A DNA stretch of 64,000 nucleotides from Tranzscheliella williamsii (taxonomy: Eukaryota > Basidiomycota > Ustilaginomycetes > Ustilaginales > Ustilaginaceae): positions 33,965 through 97,964 of the forward strand of contig JALBYF010000067.1 of assembly GCA_023212725.1 (NCBI GenBank), given 5' to 3'. The translations under genes and the position numbers were made by a program. Within the stretch, counting starts at the first letter, position 1; each line of letters begins with the position of its first letter. A model generated the notes under the pieces. It was not told where the DNA came from, did no database searches, and worked only from the letters and a program-made list of their open reading frames with translations. Shown here in pieces: positions 32,984-42,794 of this stretch.

Positions 32984-33131
32984 GTAAGTCGTAGGCGATG
33001 CTGCAGGGGGCGACTGGCTGGGCTGCGCTGATGCTTGCGGTGGCGATGCCTGGCGACACGCAGCATTCCGCACGCTCTGCATCGTCGCCACGCGCCAACC
33101 GAGACTACCGTACTACCGTACTACTCCGCAG
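32984..33131 (+). other. Probable 5'-UTR intron of the SUMO-like gene
   Basis: GAG|GTAAGTCG donor at 32984 and CTACTCCGCAG acceptor ending at 33131, six bases before the ATG. A TACTAC-type branch sequence precedes the acceptor. This 148-bp intron is inferred from splice consensus only. Confidence 0.45.
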
Positions 33132-33137
33132 GCCGCG

Positions 33138-33639
33138 ATGGCACACAGCGCCGACGGGAAGGACGCAGCGGCGGAGCGCGCCGTCATTGTCCACTTCCGC
33201 GACCCGAACGGCTACACGACCTCCTTCCGCTGCCGGCCGACGAGTGAGTGCGCCACCCTGTGTTGAAGTGGCCCTGACCCTGCTGACCGTGTTGACATTA
33301 TGCTCGCGGGGGGGTGCAGCGAAGCTGCAGCGGCTGCTGCGCGCGTTTGCGGCGCGGTTTGCGGTCGATGTGCGCGCGGTCCGCTTTACGCGCGCCGGCG
33401 CGGCCCTTCCCAAGCACGACCCCGACACCACCCCCGCCGGTACGTCCCCTCCCCGCCCCACCCACCACCCCTGCTCACTCTCTCCTTCCCTCCCCTCCGC
33501 AGCACTCAACTTTGAAGACGGCGAGGTGATACAGTAGGTCCCCCCACCCCTCTTTGCTTGGAGTGGGGAGCGCTGCTGACGTTGGATATTCAGCGTCGCG
33601 CTGGAGCCGCTCGCGGCAAGGCGCGGCGCACTGGCGTAG
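33138..33639 (+). CDS. SUMO-like (ubiquitin-fold) protein lacking diglycine
   Basis: Four exons: 33138..33243, 33320..33439, 33503..33533 and 33594..33639, giving a 100-aa protein. All introns are GT-AG and every phase fits. The model is supported by alignment by eye to SUMO: TTKLQRLLRAFAARF...VRF matches the SUMO pattern TTxLxRLxxAFAxR...LRF, and ALNFEDGEVIHVALEP matches the 'LDMEDxDxIEV' end of the fold. The first splice falls exactly inside the TT pair, which argues the model is right. It lacks the C-terminal GG needed for conjugation; it ends LAARRGALA. It could be a non-conjugated SUMO relative, comparable to the SUMO-like domains of Rad60/Esc2, but here free-standing. It is convergent with a tiny gene 117 bp downstream. 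I am sure of the fold, not of the function. Confidence 0.8.
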
Positions 33640-33756
33640 ACGTGGCTACCTAGGTTCGCTATTGCACGCCGCACTGAAACACTGCGCGAAAGCGGCACTA
33701 AGGGGCTGTGTGTGTGCGGATGGGTTGCGCGGGTGGGAGTGCGAGGGTGTGCGGTG

Positions 33757-33990
33757 CTAGAACTGTGTGCCGAGGCTCATGCTCCAGTCGGCAGCGACTT
33801 GCGGGGGGGCGGCTGCGTGAGCGGCGGGCGTGCGATTGTCAGCACGGGTCGCAGGCAACCTGGCGGAGGTGGGCTACTTACCGACAACGGGCGCGTGCGG
33901 GGGGGCCACGGCCGGCGCACCGCGCGCCGCCACCACGACCCCCAGCATCACTACCAGAACGCGCCCAGCGCGCGCAATCGTCAGGACCAT
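33757..33990 (-). CDS. 54-aa predicted signal or membrane-anchor peptide
   Basis: Two exons on the minus strand, 33990..33882 and 33812..33757. The intron has a GTAAGT donor, a GTGCTGAC branch-type site and a CACGCAG acceptor, with phase 1 kept. The product starts MVLTIARAGRVLVVMLGVVVA, a basic n-region and hydrophobic core like a signal peptide or membrane anchor. It continues as an Ala/Pro/Val-rich stretch and ends DWSMSLGTQF. A TATA box lies 76 bp upstream of the ATG. I recognise no family. It could be a secreted peptide, a small organellar membrane subunit, or a chance model, but complete splice signals plus a TATA box favour a real gene. Confidence 0.5.
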
Positions 33991-34984
33991 CTTGCTGTAT
34001 GTGTTCGTCAGCACGTCCAGAGTGTGTTGCGGCGGCAGTCAGCGTCCCATCCTCGCGCGCACGCCTTTATACTCCCCCCAACCCCACCTGCCCACCCACT
34101 CTCCGCCGAATGAAGCCGCACGGCCCCCCACCGCGCCCACTCCACCGCTGCCACGCTTCCACACCGCGCGAGATGAATCCCTCCCCCCCGACAACCAGAT
34201 GAAGCCGCTGCGGTCACATGGCCAGTGCCCTTGCCCTTGCTTCAGCGCGTCCCCTCGCCCGCCCCTTCGCTTGGCACGCCAGCCGACCGAGCTCCCGCGC
34301 GCAATCCACTTACAGTACCTAACCGGAAAGTATATGTTCGAGAGTGTTTATTCGGGGGGTGGATGTCGGTGTGGGCGCCGTTGTTGCGCTGCTGAGGAGA
34401 AATGTGGGTGGGTTGGAGGGCAAGATGGGCAGGGAGGTGGTCTACTTATGTGCTTGGAGCGAGCGCGGGTGCAGGCGGGCGGACGGTGTGCTGAGCCTGC
34501 CCCCCACCTGTCTGCGCTGGGCCCACCGGGCAGGGCGTGCTGTGCCCATGCGATGGCAGGCGCGAGTCGCTCGCGTGGCTGCGGGCATCAACCGCCGCCG
34601 CTGCCGGTCGTTAAGAGCCCGGCCGCGGCTTCACAGCCCACGCTCATACCAGCTCCTACCGCCAGCGCAGCTCCGCGCGGCTCCTGCACAAGCCCCACTG
34701 CCCCTATCCACCAACTATACGAAAGCCACACCGACGCCTGCGGCTCCGCTTCCCCACGGCTGCCACGCGAGACCCACAGCCAGCACCAGCGCCCGCTTAC
34801 CTCAGTACCCACATTACGCCGTGCAGCTGGATACCGAAGCAGCGCGGAGCAGATGCAGGAGCGGATGTTGTCGGAAAAGTGTACAAGTACAGATGGTGAG
34901 CGAGTATACATTTCGCCGTGCCGGGCGGCGGTCGGCGGCGTTCATAGCCAAGAACAGGCGAGCTAGCGGCGAGACAGCCTGGCC
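33991..34984. other. GC-rich intergenic region left of Sm-D2
   Basis: About 1 kb, C/G-rich with long frames open on several strands simultaneously, a composition effect. A possible minus-strand spliced model (ATG at 34911, intron ending at CTTAACGACCGGCAG near 34615) yields an Arg-rich peptide that resembles nothing known to me, so it is not annotated. Confidence 0.4.
34066..34071 (-). promoter_or_regulatory. TATA box of the 54-aa peptide gene
   Basis: TATAAA on the minus strand in GC-rich DNA, 76 bp upstream of the ATG at 33990: ideal spacing for a short leader. Confidence 0.5.
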
Positions 34985-35657
34985 TTACGTCGTGTTCCGA
35001 AGGACTGTGGTCGAGCAGATACGCGAAAAGACAACGTTAGCCCAGCTGCGATTGGCAACGAAATGCGACGCCATGAGACCTACCCAGAACAACAGAGTCT
35101 CCGCGGAGGAACATTTTGGAGATGAACCGATCCTTCTGCAGGCATTGGGGAGAAGGGGCAGGGGAAGGCAGGTGATGAACGGGATGCGGGAATGGTCAGC
35201 ATAGACTTGGACCAAAGGGCTGGCGTGGAGACACTCACGTTCACGGGGGTTTTGCTCTTTCCTTTTGGTACTTCGGTCCACATCTGTGGACGGGTGGGAA
35301 AGAAGGTCATGGTGTCAGCCTCGAGCGGTCAGGGCTTAGCAAATCTGCGCAATCGGCCACGCACCTCCTTGACGTTTTCCAAGACCATGTTACAGTGCCG
35401 GTCGAAGGCTTTCACCCTGGCGAGGAGCTTCTTGTTATTCCTGAGCGCGATAAGGATCTGCGTGTGGTTGCGGACGGACTGCTGCAGCACGGAGAGCGGC
35501 CCTTGCGAGATCTCGTACTGCTCCAGCTCCCTAATCTGGCCTTCGTCCAGGTCGGACTTAGGCATGTTGACGTACTGGCTGTGACGGAGAAGGAAAACAG
35601 CAAGACGCATCAGCATCACCCGTCCAGGAACAGCGCAGATGCCGCTACTCACCTCAT
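34985..35657 (-). CDS. SMD2: Small nuclear ribonucleoprotein Sm-D2
   Basis: Five exons on the minus strand: 35657..35653, 35578..35365, 35283..35239, 35135..35084 and 35004..34985, giving 111 aa. The first coding exon is only ATG-AG, spliced by GTGAGT to the CAG acceptor at 35579, producing [11 protein letters not shown]. The core is unmistakable Sm-D2: [53 protein letters not shown], then [21 protein letters not shown] with a short TT end. The Sm1 and Sm2 motifs are complete; the Lys-rich loop is shorter than in humans. Sm-D2 is part of the heptameric ring on U1, U2, U4 and U5 snRNAs. It is divergent to the glutamyl-tRNA synthetase gene across 440 bp. Confidence 0.96.
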
Positions 35658-36098
35658 CTTTGGTCGACGCAGTAGACTGGCGCGGCTAGTTTAGCTGTCT
35701 TATGGTCGCCGGCTTGGGAGCGGTGCTGTAGGATAGGATGCAGCAGGCAAGATGGGTGTCCAAGCGTAGGTATGCTTCATCATTATCAATCCCAATCAAC
35801 GCTTCCATTGAGAAGGAAGTGGGATTCGGATCCGAACTTGCCTCTGTTAGAGCCGCCGCCACCGCCCGCCCCGCCCAAAAAAAAGGAAAAAGAAGGTCTT
35901 GTAAGGAAGAAATACTAGTGTATCATCAATGAATGACACCTTTTCCGGCTACAGTAAGGCGCGTTGGGTCACCATTCATTCTTGCTCAGTCTGGCGGTGT
36001 GGGTGTGCTTGGGGCCTTCCCGCGTGATAGATGGCCGAACGTCAATGGAATCATCTCGTCTGCTATCACCACCACATACCACTGCCATCCCTACCAAC
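35658..36098. other. Divergent promoter region, Sm-D2 / glutamyl-tRNA synthetase
   Basis: About 440 bp. It contains an A-run (about 35877-35891). ATGs at 36031 (out of frame) and 36045 (in frame) precede the chosen synthetase start; see that entry. Confidence 0.5.
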
Positions 36099-38630
36099 AT
36101 GGCATCGCCAACACTCAGATTGGATCCACAGGCCAAGGTGGCCCCTCTGGCACCGCTGGCCATCGCCAAACTGATCTCAGCGTCGAGGCCTGCCGACACG
36201 ATTACCATCTCTTTCCAGGACGGCGTAGCTCCAACTCTGGCTCTTCTCTCTGGCGCCTCCGTCGAGGGCTATGTCCCCATCGTCCGGGAGCTCGCCTCTC
36301 AGTACGCCCATCTTGGCTTGTCCGGAAAGGACAAGGATCAGAGCGCACAGGTCAACCTCTATGTGAGCCAAGGCGACAATCTGGCCCTCGCCAACTTCCA
36401 GACCGCCTCCAGCATTGCAGACAGTCTTGACCAGCACCTTGCCCTCAGGACCTTCCTCGTTGGCCACTCCATCACCGCTGCTGATATCGCCGTGTGGTCC
36501 GGCATCCGCGCTTCCTCTCCCGTCATCGGTCTCGTCAAAAATGGCCTCCACGTCCATCTCCGGCGTTGGTTCAACCACATCGACTCCCTCCCGCCCATCA
36601 CCGATGCCACCATCGCCCTTGCCGACGCCAAGGCCGACAAGTTCAAGAACAAAAAGACCGCAGCTGGCTTCGACCTCTTCCTCAAGGATGCCGTCGACGG
36701 CCAGGTCGTCACGCGATTCCCACCCGAGCCCTCGGGCTACCTCCATGTCGGCCACGCCAAGGCCGCCATCCTTAACCAGTACTTTGCCAGGCAGTACAAC
36801 GGCAAGCTCATCATCCGATTCGACGACACCAACCCGAGCAAGGAGAAGATGGAGTTCGAGGAGTCCATCATCGAGGATCTCGCCCTGCTCGGCATCCGCG
36901 GCGACGTCTGCTCTCACACTTCCGACTACTTTGACACCCTCTACAAGCTTGCCATCCAGCTCATTCAGCAAGGCAAGGCCTATGCTGACGATACCGTCCA
37001 GGAACAGATGCGAGCAGAGCGCATGGACGGCATTGCCTCCCGCCGGCGCGACGCCACGATTGAGGAAAACATGACCAGATTCGCTGAAATGTCTACCGGC
37101 TCCGCCGAGGGCAGGAAGTGGTGTCTGCGTGCCAAAATGTCGGTCGACGATCCCAACAAAGCCATGCGAGACCCCGTCATCTACCGATGCAATCCCGACG
37201 TCTCCCACCACAGGACCGGCACGACCTGGAAGGTCTACCCGACCTACGACTTTGCTTGCCCTGTAGTCGACTCGATCGAAGGCGTCACCCACGCGCTGCG
37301 TACCAACGAGTACCGTGACCGAAACCCGCAGTATCAGTGGATGCTCGACAACCTCAATCTGCGCAAGGTCGAGATCTGGGACTTTGGCCGTCTCAACTTT
37401 GTCTACACCCTTCTCAGCAAGAGGAAGCTTCAGTGGTTTGTGGACAATGGCGTTGTCGGAGGATGGGACGACCCCCGCTTCCCCACTGTCCGTGGCATTC
37501 GCAGAAGAGGTATGACTGTCGAGACAATCCAGGAGTTTGTTCTCGCCCAGGGCCCTTCGCAGCAGATCATCAACATGGAGTGGGACAACATCTGGACCAT
37601 CAACAAGCGGCACATTGATCCTGTCGTGCCGCGTTACGTCGCGCTCGACAAGGCCGGACTCGTCAAGGTCACGGTTGCCGGTGCGCCCGGCTCCGAAGAG
37701 AAAGAAGTGCCTCGGCACAAGAAGAACCCCGGCCTTGGCAACAAGATCACCGTGTTTGACTCGACGATCTACGTCGAGCAGGAGGACGCGCGCTCGTTCG
37801 CGGACGGCGAGGAGATTACCATGATGGACTGGGGCAACATTGTCATTCGGAAGAAGAGCTCCGACGCCGCCGGCAACGTTTCTTCCATCGAGGCCGACGC
37901 CAACCTCGAGGGCGACTTTAAAAAGACCAAGAAAAAGGTCACCTGGCTCGCCGAGACCAGCTCGCGACCCTTGACCCCGGTCGTTCTGCTCGACTTTGAC
38001 TATCTGATCACCAAGAAGAAGCTGGAGGAGGAGGACAACTTCGCCGACTTTGTCACGCCCAACTCCGAGTTCCGGACGGCTGCGGTGGCCGACCACAACG
38101 TCGCAGCGCTGACCGAGGGCACGGCGATCCAGTTTGAGCGCAAGGGCTACTACATCCTGGACAAGAAGAGCGGCAAGGATGGACTGCCTGAATTCATCAA
38201 GATCCCCGACGGCAAGGCGGCCAGCTCGGCGTCCAAGGTGGCGCCCGACGCCGACACCGAGGCCAAAAAGGCGGCGGCGGCGGCAGCGCGTGCCGAAAAA
38301 GCGGCGGCCAAGGCCAAGAAGGACGCCGAAAAGGCCAAAAAGAAGCAGCACAAGGCGGCGGACAAGGGCGATGGCGTCGGTTATGTCGCCGCCGCGGTCT
38401 CTGCCGGTGTCGCTGGCGCCTCTGCCGCGCTTGCCTCCGCTATCGGCGACCGCAACAAGGACAAACTCCCCCCCGCCCCGCCCGCTGCCGCCTCCACCCA
38501 GTCCCCCCACTTCCCCGAGATCATCGACTCCGGGGAGGGCAAGATCAAGATGTACAAGACCCCCGTCATCACCACCAACATCGAGACCCCCGCCACCACC
38601 AGCATGTACTCGGTCAACCGCATCCTCTAG
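36099..38630 (+). CDS. GUS1: Glutamyl-tRNA synthetase, cytosolic type
   Basis: Single-exon 843-aa protein from the ATG at 36099 (ACCAACATGGC context). An in-frame ATG at 36045 would add 18 residues (MESSRLLSPPHTTAIPTN). The N-terminal ~190 residues form a GST-like domain, as in yeast Gus1, which docks on Arc1-type cofactors. The class I catalytic core begins TRFPPEPSGYLHVGHAKAA, with HVGH as the HIGH motif. IIRFDDTNP is the ATP/amino acid site block and LLSKRKLQWF the KMSKS equivalent. The eukaryotic GluRS/GlnRS-type beta-barrel anticodon-binding domain follows. Sequence around WKVYPTYDFACPVVDSIEG fits GluRS. The C-terminus has an extra Ala/Lys-rich helical extension and a Pro/Ala-rich tail not typical of yeast. 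It charges tRNA-Glu with glutamate. Confidence 0.95.
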   Translation: MASPTLRLDPQAKVAPLAPLAIAKLISASRPADTITISFQDGVAPTLALLSGASVEGYVPIVRELASQYAHLGLSGKDKDQSAQVNLYVSQGDNLALANFQTASSIADSLDQHLALRTFLVGHSITAADIAVWSGIRASSPVIGLVKNGLHVHLRRWFNHIDSLPPITDATIALADAKADKFKNKKTAAGFDLFLKDAVDGQVVTRFPPEPSGYLHVGHAKAAILNQYFARQYNGKLIIRFDDTNPSKEKMEFEESIIEDLALLGIRGDVCSHTSDYFDTLYKLAIQLIQQGKAYADDTVQEQMRAERMDGIASRRRDATIEENMTRFAEMSTGSAEGRKWCLRAKMSVDDPNKAMRDPVIYRCNPDVSHHRTGTTWKVYPTYDFACPVVDSIEGVTHALRTNEYRDRNPQYQWMLDNLNLRKVEIWDFGRLNFVYTLLSKRKLQWFVDNGVVGGWDDPRFPTVRGIRRRGMTVETIQEFVLAQGPSQQIINMEWDNIWTINKRHIDPVVPRYVALDKAGLVKVTVAGAPGSEEKEVPRHKKNPGLGNKITVFDSTIYVEQEDARSFADGEEITMMDWGNIVIRKKSSDAAGNVSSIEADANLEGDFKKTKKKVTWLAETSSRPLTPVVLLDFDYLITKKKLEEEDNFADFVTPNSEFRTAAVADHNVAALTEGTAIQFERKGYYILDKKSGKDGLPEFIKIPDGKAASSASKVAPDADTEAKKAAAAAARAEKAAAKAKKDAEKAKKKQHKAADKGDGVGYVAAAVSAGVAGASAALASAIGDRNKDKLPPAPPAAASTQSPHFPEIIDSGEGKIKMYKTPVITTNIETPATTSMYSVNRIL

Positions 38631-38753
38631 CCCGCGTCCGCCGCACATAATCCAGCGCCTTGGCATACTTCAAGCTGAAGCTTTTGAAAAATCTTGAATG
38701 CGAGGGTGGCTACAGCAGGAACTAAGGATGTGGGGTCGGGGCGGAAGGGCACG

Positions 38754-41085
38754 CTAGAAGATGTGGAAGTCCAGCTCGTCGGGCTGGTCGGGTGGGGCGA
38801 CGGGGGGATCGTCGTCGTGGCCGGCGGGTTCGGTGTGGCGGCGCCTGCGGAGCATGCGGTCTGCGTACTGGATGCGTCTGCGGAGGTGGGGAGAGTCGGC
38901 AGGGGCGGGGGTTGCGGGGGGGTCGGGCGAGTCGGTGGAGGGGGTGGGGTTGGGGTGGTGGGCGGCGTCGCGGTGGAGCCAGGCGCGAATGATGCGTTCG
39001 CGCTCGTCGATGGCGCGCTTGCGCCGCTGCTCGACGGCGGGGACGAGGGTGAAGAGGAAGAGCAGGACGGGCAGTGCGGCGCGCGTGCAGCGCCCGCCGC
39101 CGCTGCGTGCGCCCGGCGCCGGCGCCAATCCCAGCTCCTCGTCCTCGGCCTCCAGGCCGACATACGCCATCCGCTCCAGCAGCCACTCCCCCGTCAGCAC
39201 CGTCGACGCCCGGTACCGCACCGGCGCGCGCGGCGCCTCTGCCACGTCCCCGCCCTCTGGCCCAGCAGCAGCCCCCGCACCACCCGCCTCCGCTCCGCCA
39301 GCCTGCGCCACCGGCGTAGCTGCACGCACTGGCGGACGGCGCACGCGCATCCGGCGCCTGATGACGCGCCAGCTCTGCATGGCCACGTACACAACGGCCA
39401 TACCATAGAGGAAGTACTGTTTCCAGGGTGTGGCGTGGCGGGTCATCATGTAGAGCAGAATGCCGACCTTGAGAACAAGCAGAAGGATGGGCACCAGGAC
39501 CTCGGACAGATCCTGCCATGTGATCGAGCGGACACCGTTGTGCAGCCTGCGCAGCGCATCGTCAACAGGCCGCAACGCTGGTACGTTTGCAGGCGCCCTT
39601 GTAGCACCCGCAGCAGCATCCGAGCCGGACGCAGAGACCCGTGGTGGCGCCGATAGGATGCTGCCCAGCAAAATGAGGTTGTCCACCTTGCGCAGCAACG
39701 ATCGCAGTGCGGACAGCCGGATCAGCAGCTGAGCGAGCGCCGCGCTGCGCTGCCGATCCACCGGGGTTGAACGACGGCGGAGCAGATATGGCAGGCCCTG
39801 ATGCACTACCTGCTGGTACAGGTGCTCCGCCTTGCCGGTCTCTTCTGTGGAGTCAAAGATGACGGTGATGGGCGACCAGCCGAGGAGGGGCCCTTCGATC
39901 AACTCGAGCACTTTGCTCGACTCAGAACAGGCCGGTGGAGGTGAGCTAGCTGTCGCCGACGCTGCGTCTTGCTGCCGGACAGCGGCCCCGTAAATGTTCT
40001 CGTACAGAACAACGTATTCGTCGTATGCCGTGGTGAGCGCCTCGATCAGCAAGGGGTAATTTTCAGGTGCGGTGATCCTAAGCGTTTGCTCGAACGTCGA
40101 GCAGGCTTCTATCGCCTCCGAAGAAAGTGCATCGTCAAGCATAACCTCTCCTTGCACTGTCGAATGGATGTTGAGACTTGCGTCGGGTGCTGGCGGTGGG
40201 GGCGGCGCTTCGGTAAAGTAAGGTGCAAATTGGGGCGCTGTTTGAACAACCGACGAGGAAGATGCAGAGCTTGATTCCACTGCTGCGTTGAGCCGGTGCA
40301 GGCTGTCCTCTAGAAGCACCTCGGTGGTCAGGGACGAGGAGCGTCCGATCGCCTGTTGACGTAGGTAGGAACTCCGCCTAGAGGGGGTGGGCCTGTGCTG
40401 CGGGTCTGACCACGCGTCTGGCCGGATGACCAGATGAAGTGTGAGCGGCTCATTGTCCTCCAGCTGTGGGACGTGACGTGGTCGATAACAAGCAACGCGG
40501 CTTTGTCAGCACAGTCCTACACCTCATGAACAAGACAGGACCAATATGGTCACTCACCTTGTGTTTCAGGCTCTGGAGCAATTCGTGGTCGTGCAGAAGC
40601 CGCCCTGACCATATACATCGCATGCCCTGAGGGCGGGGCTTGCCGGGCCACGTCTGCGCGATGATCTGCTTGACCTGAAGAATGGAAGCATTCGCTGTGA
40701 ATGTCATCAACGTTGAATCGCGGTCCAGTGAAGGGCATTTGACCGTGACAGAAATATCCTCCTCAGCGACAGCCGAAAAGCTGCTTTGATTATGGTGAGC
40801 CGTACCCGAAGGCAGGGCGGGCGACCCGGTGCGAGATAGGCCTGCCCCAGACGGTGTGTTGCCGCTGGTCGACGAGAGCGGTGAAGCAGCTGGTTCAGGC
40901 GCGGCTGGGGTGGTGATTTCACGATGCTGTTGTATGAAAGGGTCAGAGTTGGCCGCCGTCATCGCCGTCGGCGAGGCTGGGCCGGAAGCTGCCGGACCCG
41001 GAAATGGCTGAGAAGAGGAGTGATGTTGATAGTGGCGACCGTGAGAAGGCGCGGGAGGAAGTGCAGGTTCGTGAGGCAGCGACAT
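38754..41085 (-). CDS. HERP/Usa1-like ubiquitin-like-domain ER membrane protein
   Basis: Two exons, 41085..40558 and 40463..38754, encode 745 aa. The splice (AAG|GTGAGT ... CCCACAG|CTG) keeps phase 0 and completes the domain: LLQSLKHK-LEDNEPLTLHLVIRP. Residues ~110-190 are a ubiquitin-like domain with the HERP signature WPGKPRPQGMRCIWSGRLLHDHELL. A long variable middle includes a conserved-looking helical part (SEAIEACSTFEQTLRITAPENYPLL). Two hydrophobic segments lie at ~487-505 and ~516-532, and a possible third near 630. This layout matches HERPUD1 and yeast Usa1, scaffolds of the Hrd1 ER-associated degradation ligase. The middle and tail are rich in Ala, Pro and Arg. Assignment to HERP is by the UBL and topology; the rest is divergent. 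Confidence 0.8.
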
Positions 41086-41795
41086 GTCGCTATAGGCACG
41101 CCAGCGAGCAAGCTATACCGATATAGGAGAAACAGACATGTGCACAGCCAGCGTGGGACGACTGTCTAGCTCGAGCAGCCAAGAGCGCAGTACTGAAAGT
41201 TGGTGAGAAAATGTCTGCCCGGTGAAGCCATCAGAGCTGTGGCGAAAATAAAACTGGCGAAAGAGATGACGGCGGCGATATGATGAGACTGACAAGGCTC
41301 GGAGTGTTGGTGACGCTGATGATGTGGAAGGTGGCAGTGGCCGAAATGCAGCTAACCTAGTAGCGCATGAACAGAGAGCCAAAGCATCACAGCCGCCCCG
41401 CTTCTCACAAACCTTACTACTACTAGCTGCTGTAATGCACAATTCAAATTCCCGCTCACGCTCCACACGCGGCTTCGGAACGGCCAGCTGTGTGACTTGT
41501 GGTGACTGTGAACTTGATCCGATTAAACTCACACTCACACTATGTGACTGCCGTAGTGGTCACACTCTCACGCTCGGCAGCATCCTCACCTCGTTACCGC
41601 GACTTATCACAGCAGCACTTCGTGATTGCTGAGTGTGCTCTCAGCTAGGGTTCCGCGACGGATCGATCCGACGTTGGTGCTGACGTTACCGCGATCGGTC
41701 GGGGATAGCCATTGCCTCGCTGGACTACGAGGCACTGCCCCGCCTACGTTCGGGCTCTCTGCCTGCACCACATCTGCTAGATATCGCTTGGTCCG
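41086..41795. other. Divergent promoter region, HERP-like / VPS28, with GTGAC cluster
   Basis: About 710 bp. Between ~41490 and 41566 the motif GTGAC/GTCAC occurs four times together with CACACT repeats. No gene is seen. Confidence 0.5.
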
Positions 41796-42566
41796 ATGTC
41801 ATCGTCGTCGCATGGAGAGCTAAATCCGTATGAGGAGGCGCGTCTGTACAATACAAATCATGATAGGGAACGGTACGAGAACATGGCTACGCTCTTCAGC
41901 CTCATCGTAACGCTAGACTACCTCGAACGTGCCTACGTGCGAGAATCCATCTCCGAAAAGGAGTATGCCGAAGCATGTACACGTTTCCTGGCGGTGTATA
42001 AGACCATCCTGAAGCTTGTAGTGGACCAGGAAAAGAACTCGAGCAAGCCTATACGTGATCTGGCCGACTTCATGAGGATCTACAAGGTGAGTAGGCTAGA
42101 CTCTTTTCCGTGTCAATGTCGGGTTCGCCTCTGACGGCTTACGTTTCTGTTGTCCTCCGCGGCGATGCAGATGGATCACCTTGCCGCAGTCCACAGGCTT
42201 ACTGTTGGCGTTCCTGCGACTGTGGAGCATGCTTCCTCCTCGTCGTCGCAGACGTCCTCCGAGAGGGCCAAGTGGGTCGCCGAGACCACGCAAAATTTCA
42301 TCACTTTCATGGATGCGCTCAAGCTGAAGCTGAGAGCCAAGGACCAGCTGCATCCGCTCTTGAGCGAGCTGATGCGCGGCTACAGTCGCAGCGACGAGGT
42401 GGACAGGGACAAGGACGGCAGCGAGACGCGCGCAAAACTCCTCCGATGGCTCATCACACTCAACCAGATGAACGCAAGCGACGAGATCACCGAGGACCAA
42501 GCCCGCCAGATGCTCTTCGACGTCGAAGGCGCCTACAACAGCTTCTTCCGCGCTCTGCAAGATTGA
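41796..42566 (+). CDS. VPS28: ESCRT-I subunit Vps28
   Basis: Two exons, 41796..42086 and 42171..42566, give 228 aa. The intron is AAG|GTGAGT...GATGCAG, phase 0 (MRIYK-MDHLAAVHRL). The N-terminal core is typical Vps28: YEEARLYNTNHDRERYENMA, LFSLIVTLDYLERAYVRESIS. The C-terminal four-helix domain is present: FITFMDALKLKLRAKDQLHPLLSELM, then ARQMLFDVEGAYNSFFRAL. Vps28 binds Vps23 and Vps37 and recruits ESCRT-II, sorting ubiquitinated cargo into multivesicular bodies. Its 3' end is convergent with HUS1, about 230 bp apart. Confidence 0.96.
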
Positions 42567-42794
42567 ACGCATCGCAGCGCTCATACCCTCCGAAAATCGC
42601 AACCATAGATGCTCCGCCACCCTCTCCTCTTACCATTGTATCATTAGGCTCAATTTACAAACCATCATTTGTGGCTTTAATCAAGTAACGACGGGTAGTT
42701 GCGGGTGCGATGGTATGCGATAGTCTACAATGGCGCAGGTTGCTGGGTAGTGATACAGATGGCAGATGGTCAGGAACAGTGTGCGGTCGTGGTT

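Larger units (their letters stand above)
32661..33137. other. Promoter and leader region of the SUMO-like gene
   Basis: Between dolichol kinase and the SUMO-like gene. It contains a TATA element and a probable leader intron, described separately. No other gene is seen. Confidence 0.5.

Noticed and set aside
31152..33098. 648-codon frame antisense to dolichol kinase
   Set aside because: Same composition effect; no recognisable domain, and it runs beyond the real gene into its 3' flank only by chance.
34588..34911. Minus-strand two-exon model using a GTAAGC donor and a CTTAAC...CCGGCAG acceptor
   Set aside because: The acceptor is good, but both resulting peptides are Arg- or Pro-rich without similarity, so splice signals alone are not enough.
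33830..34966. Long plus-strand frames (up to 378 codons) in the GC-rich intergenic region
   Set aside because: Several frames are open at once, the predicted proteins are Pro/Ala/Arg-rich with no domain, and the left end overlaps the spliced minus-strand small gene.
36177..38666. 829-codon open frame antisense to glutamyl-tRNA synthetase
   Set aside because: A mirror of codon bias in a GC-rich gene; product is low-complexity Val/Gly/Asp-rich, while the plus-strand protein is clearly real.
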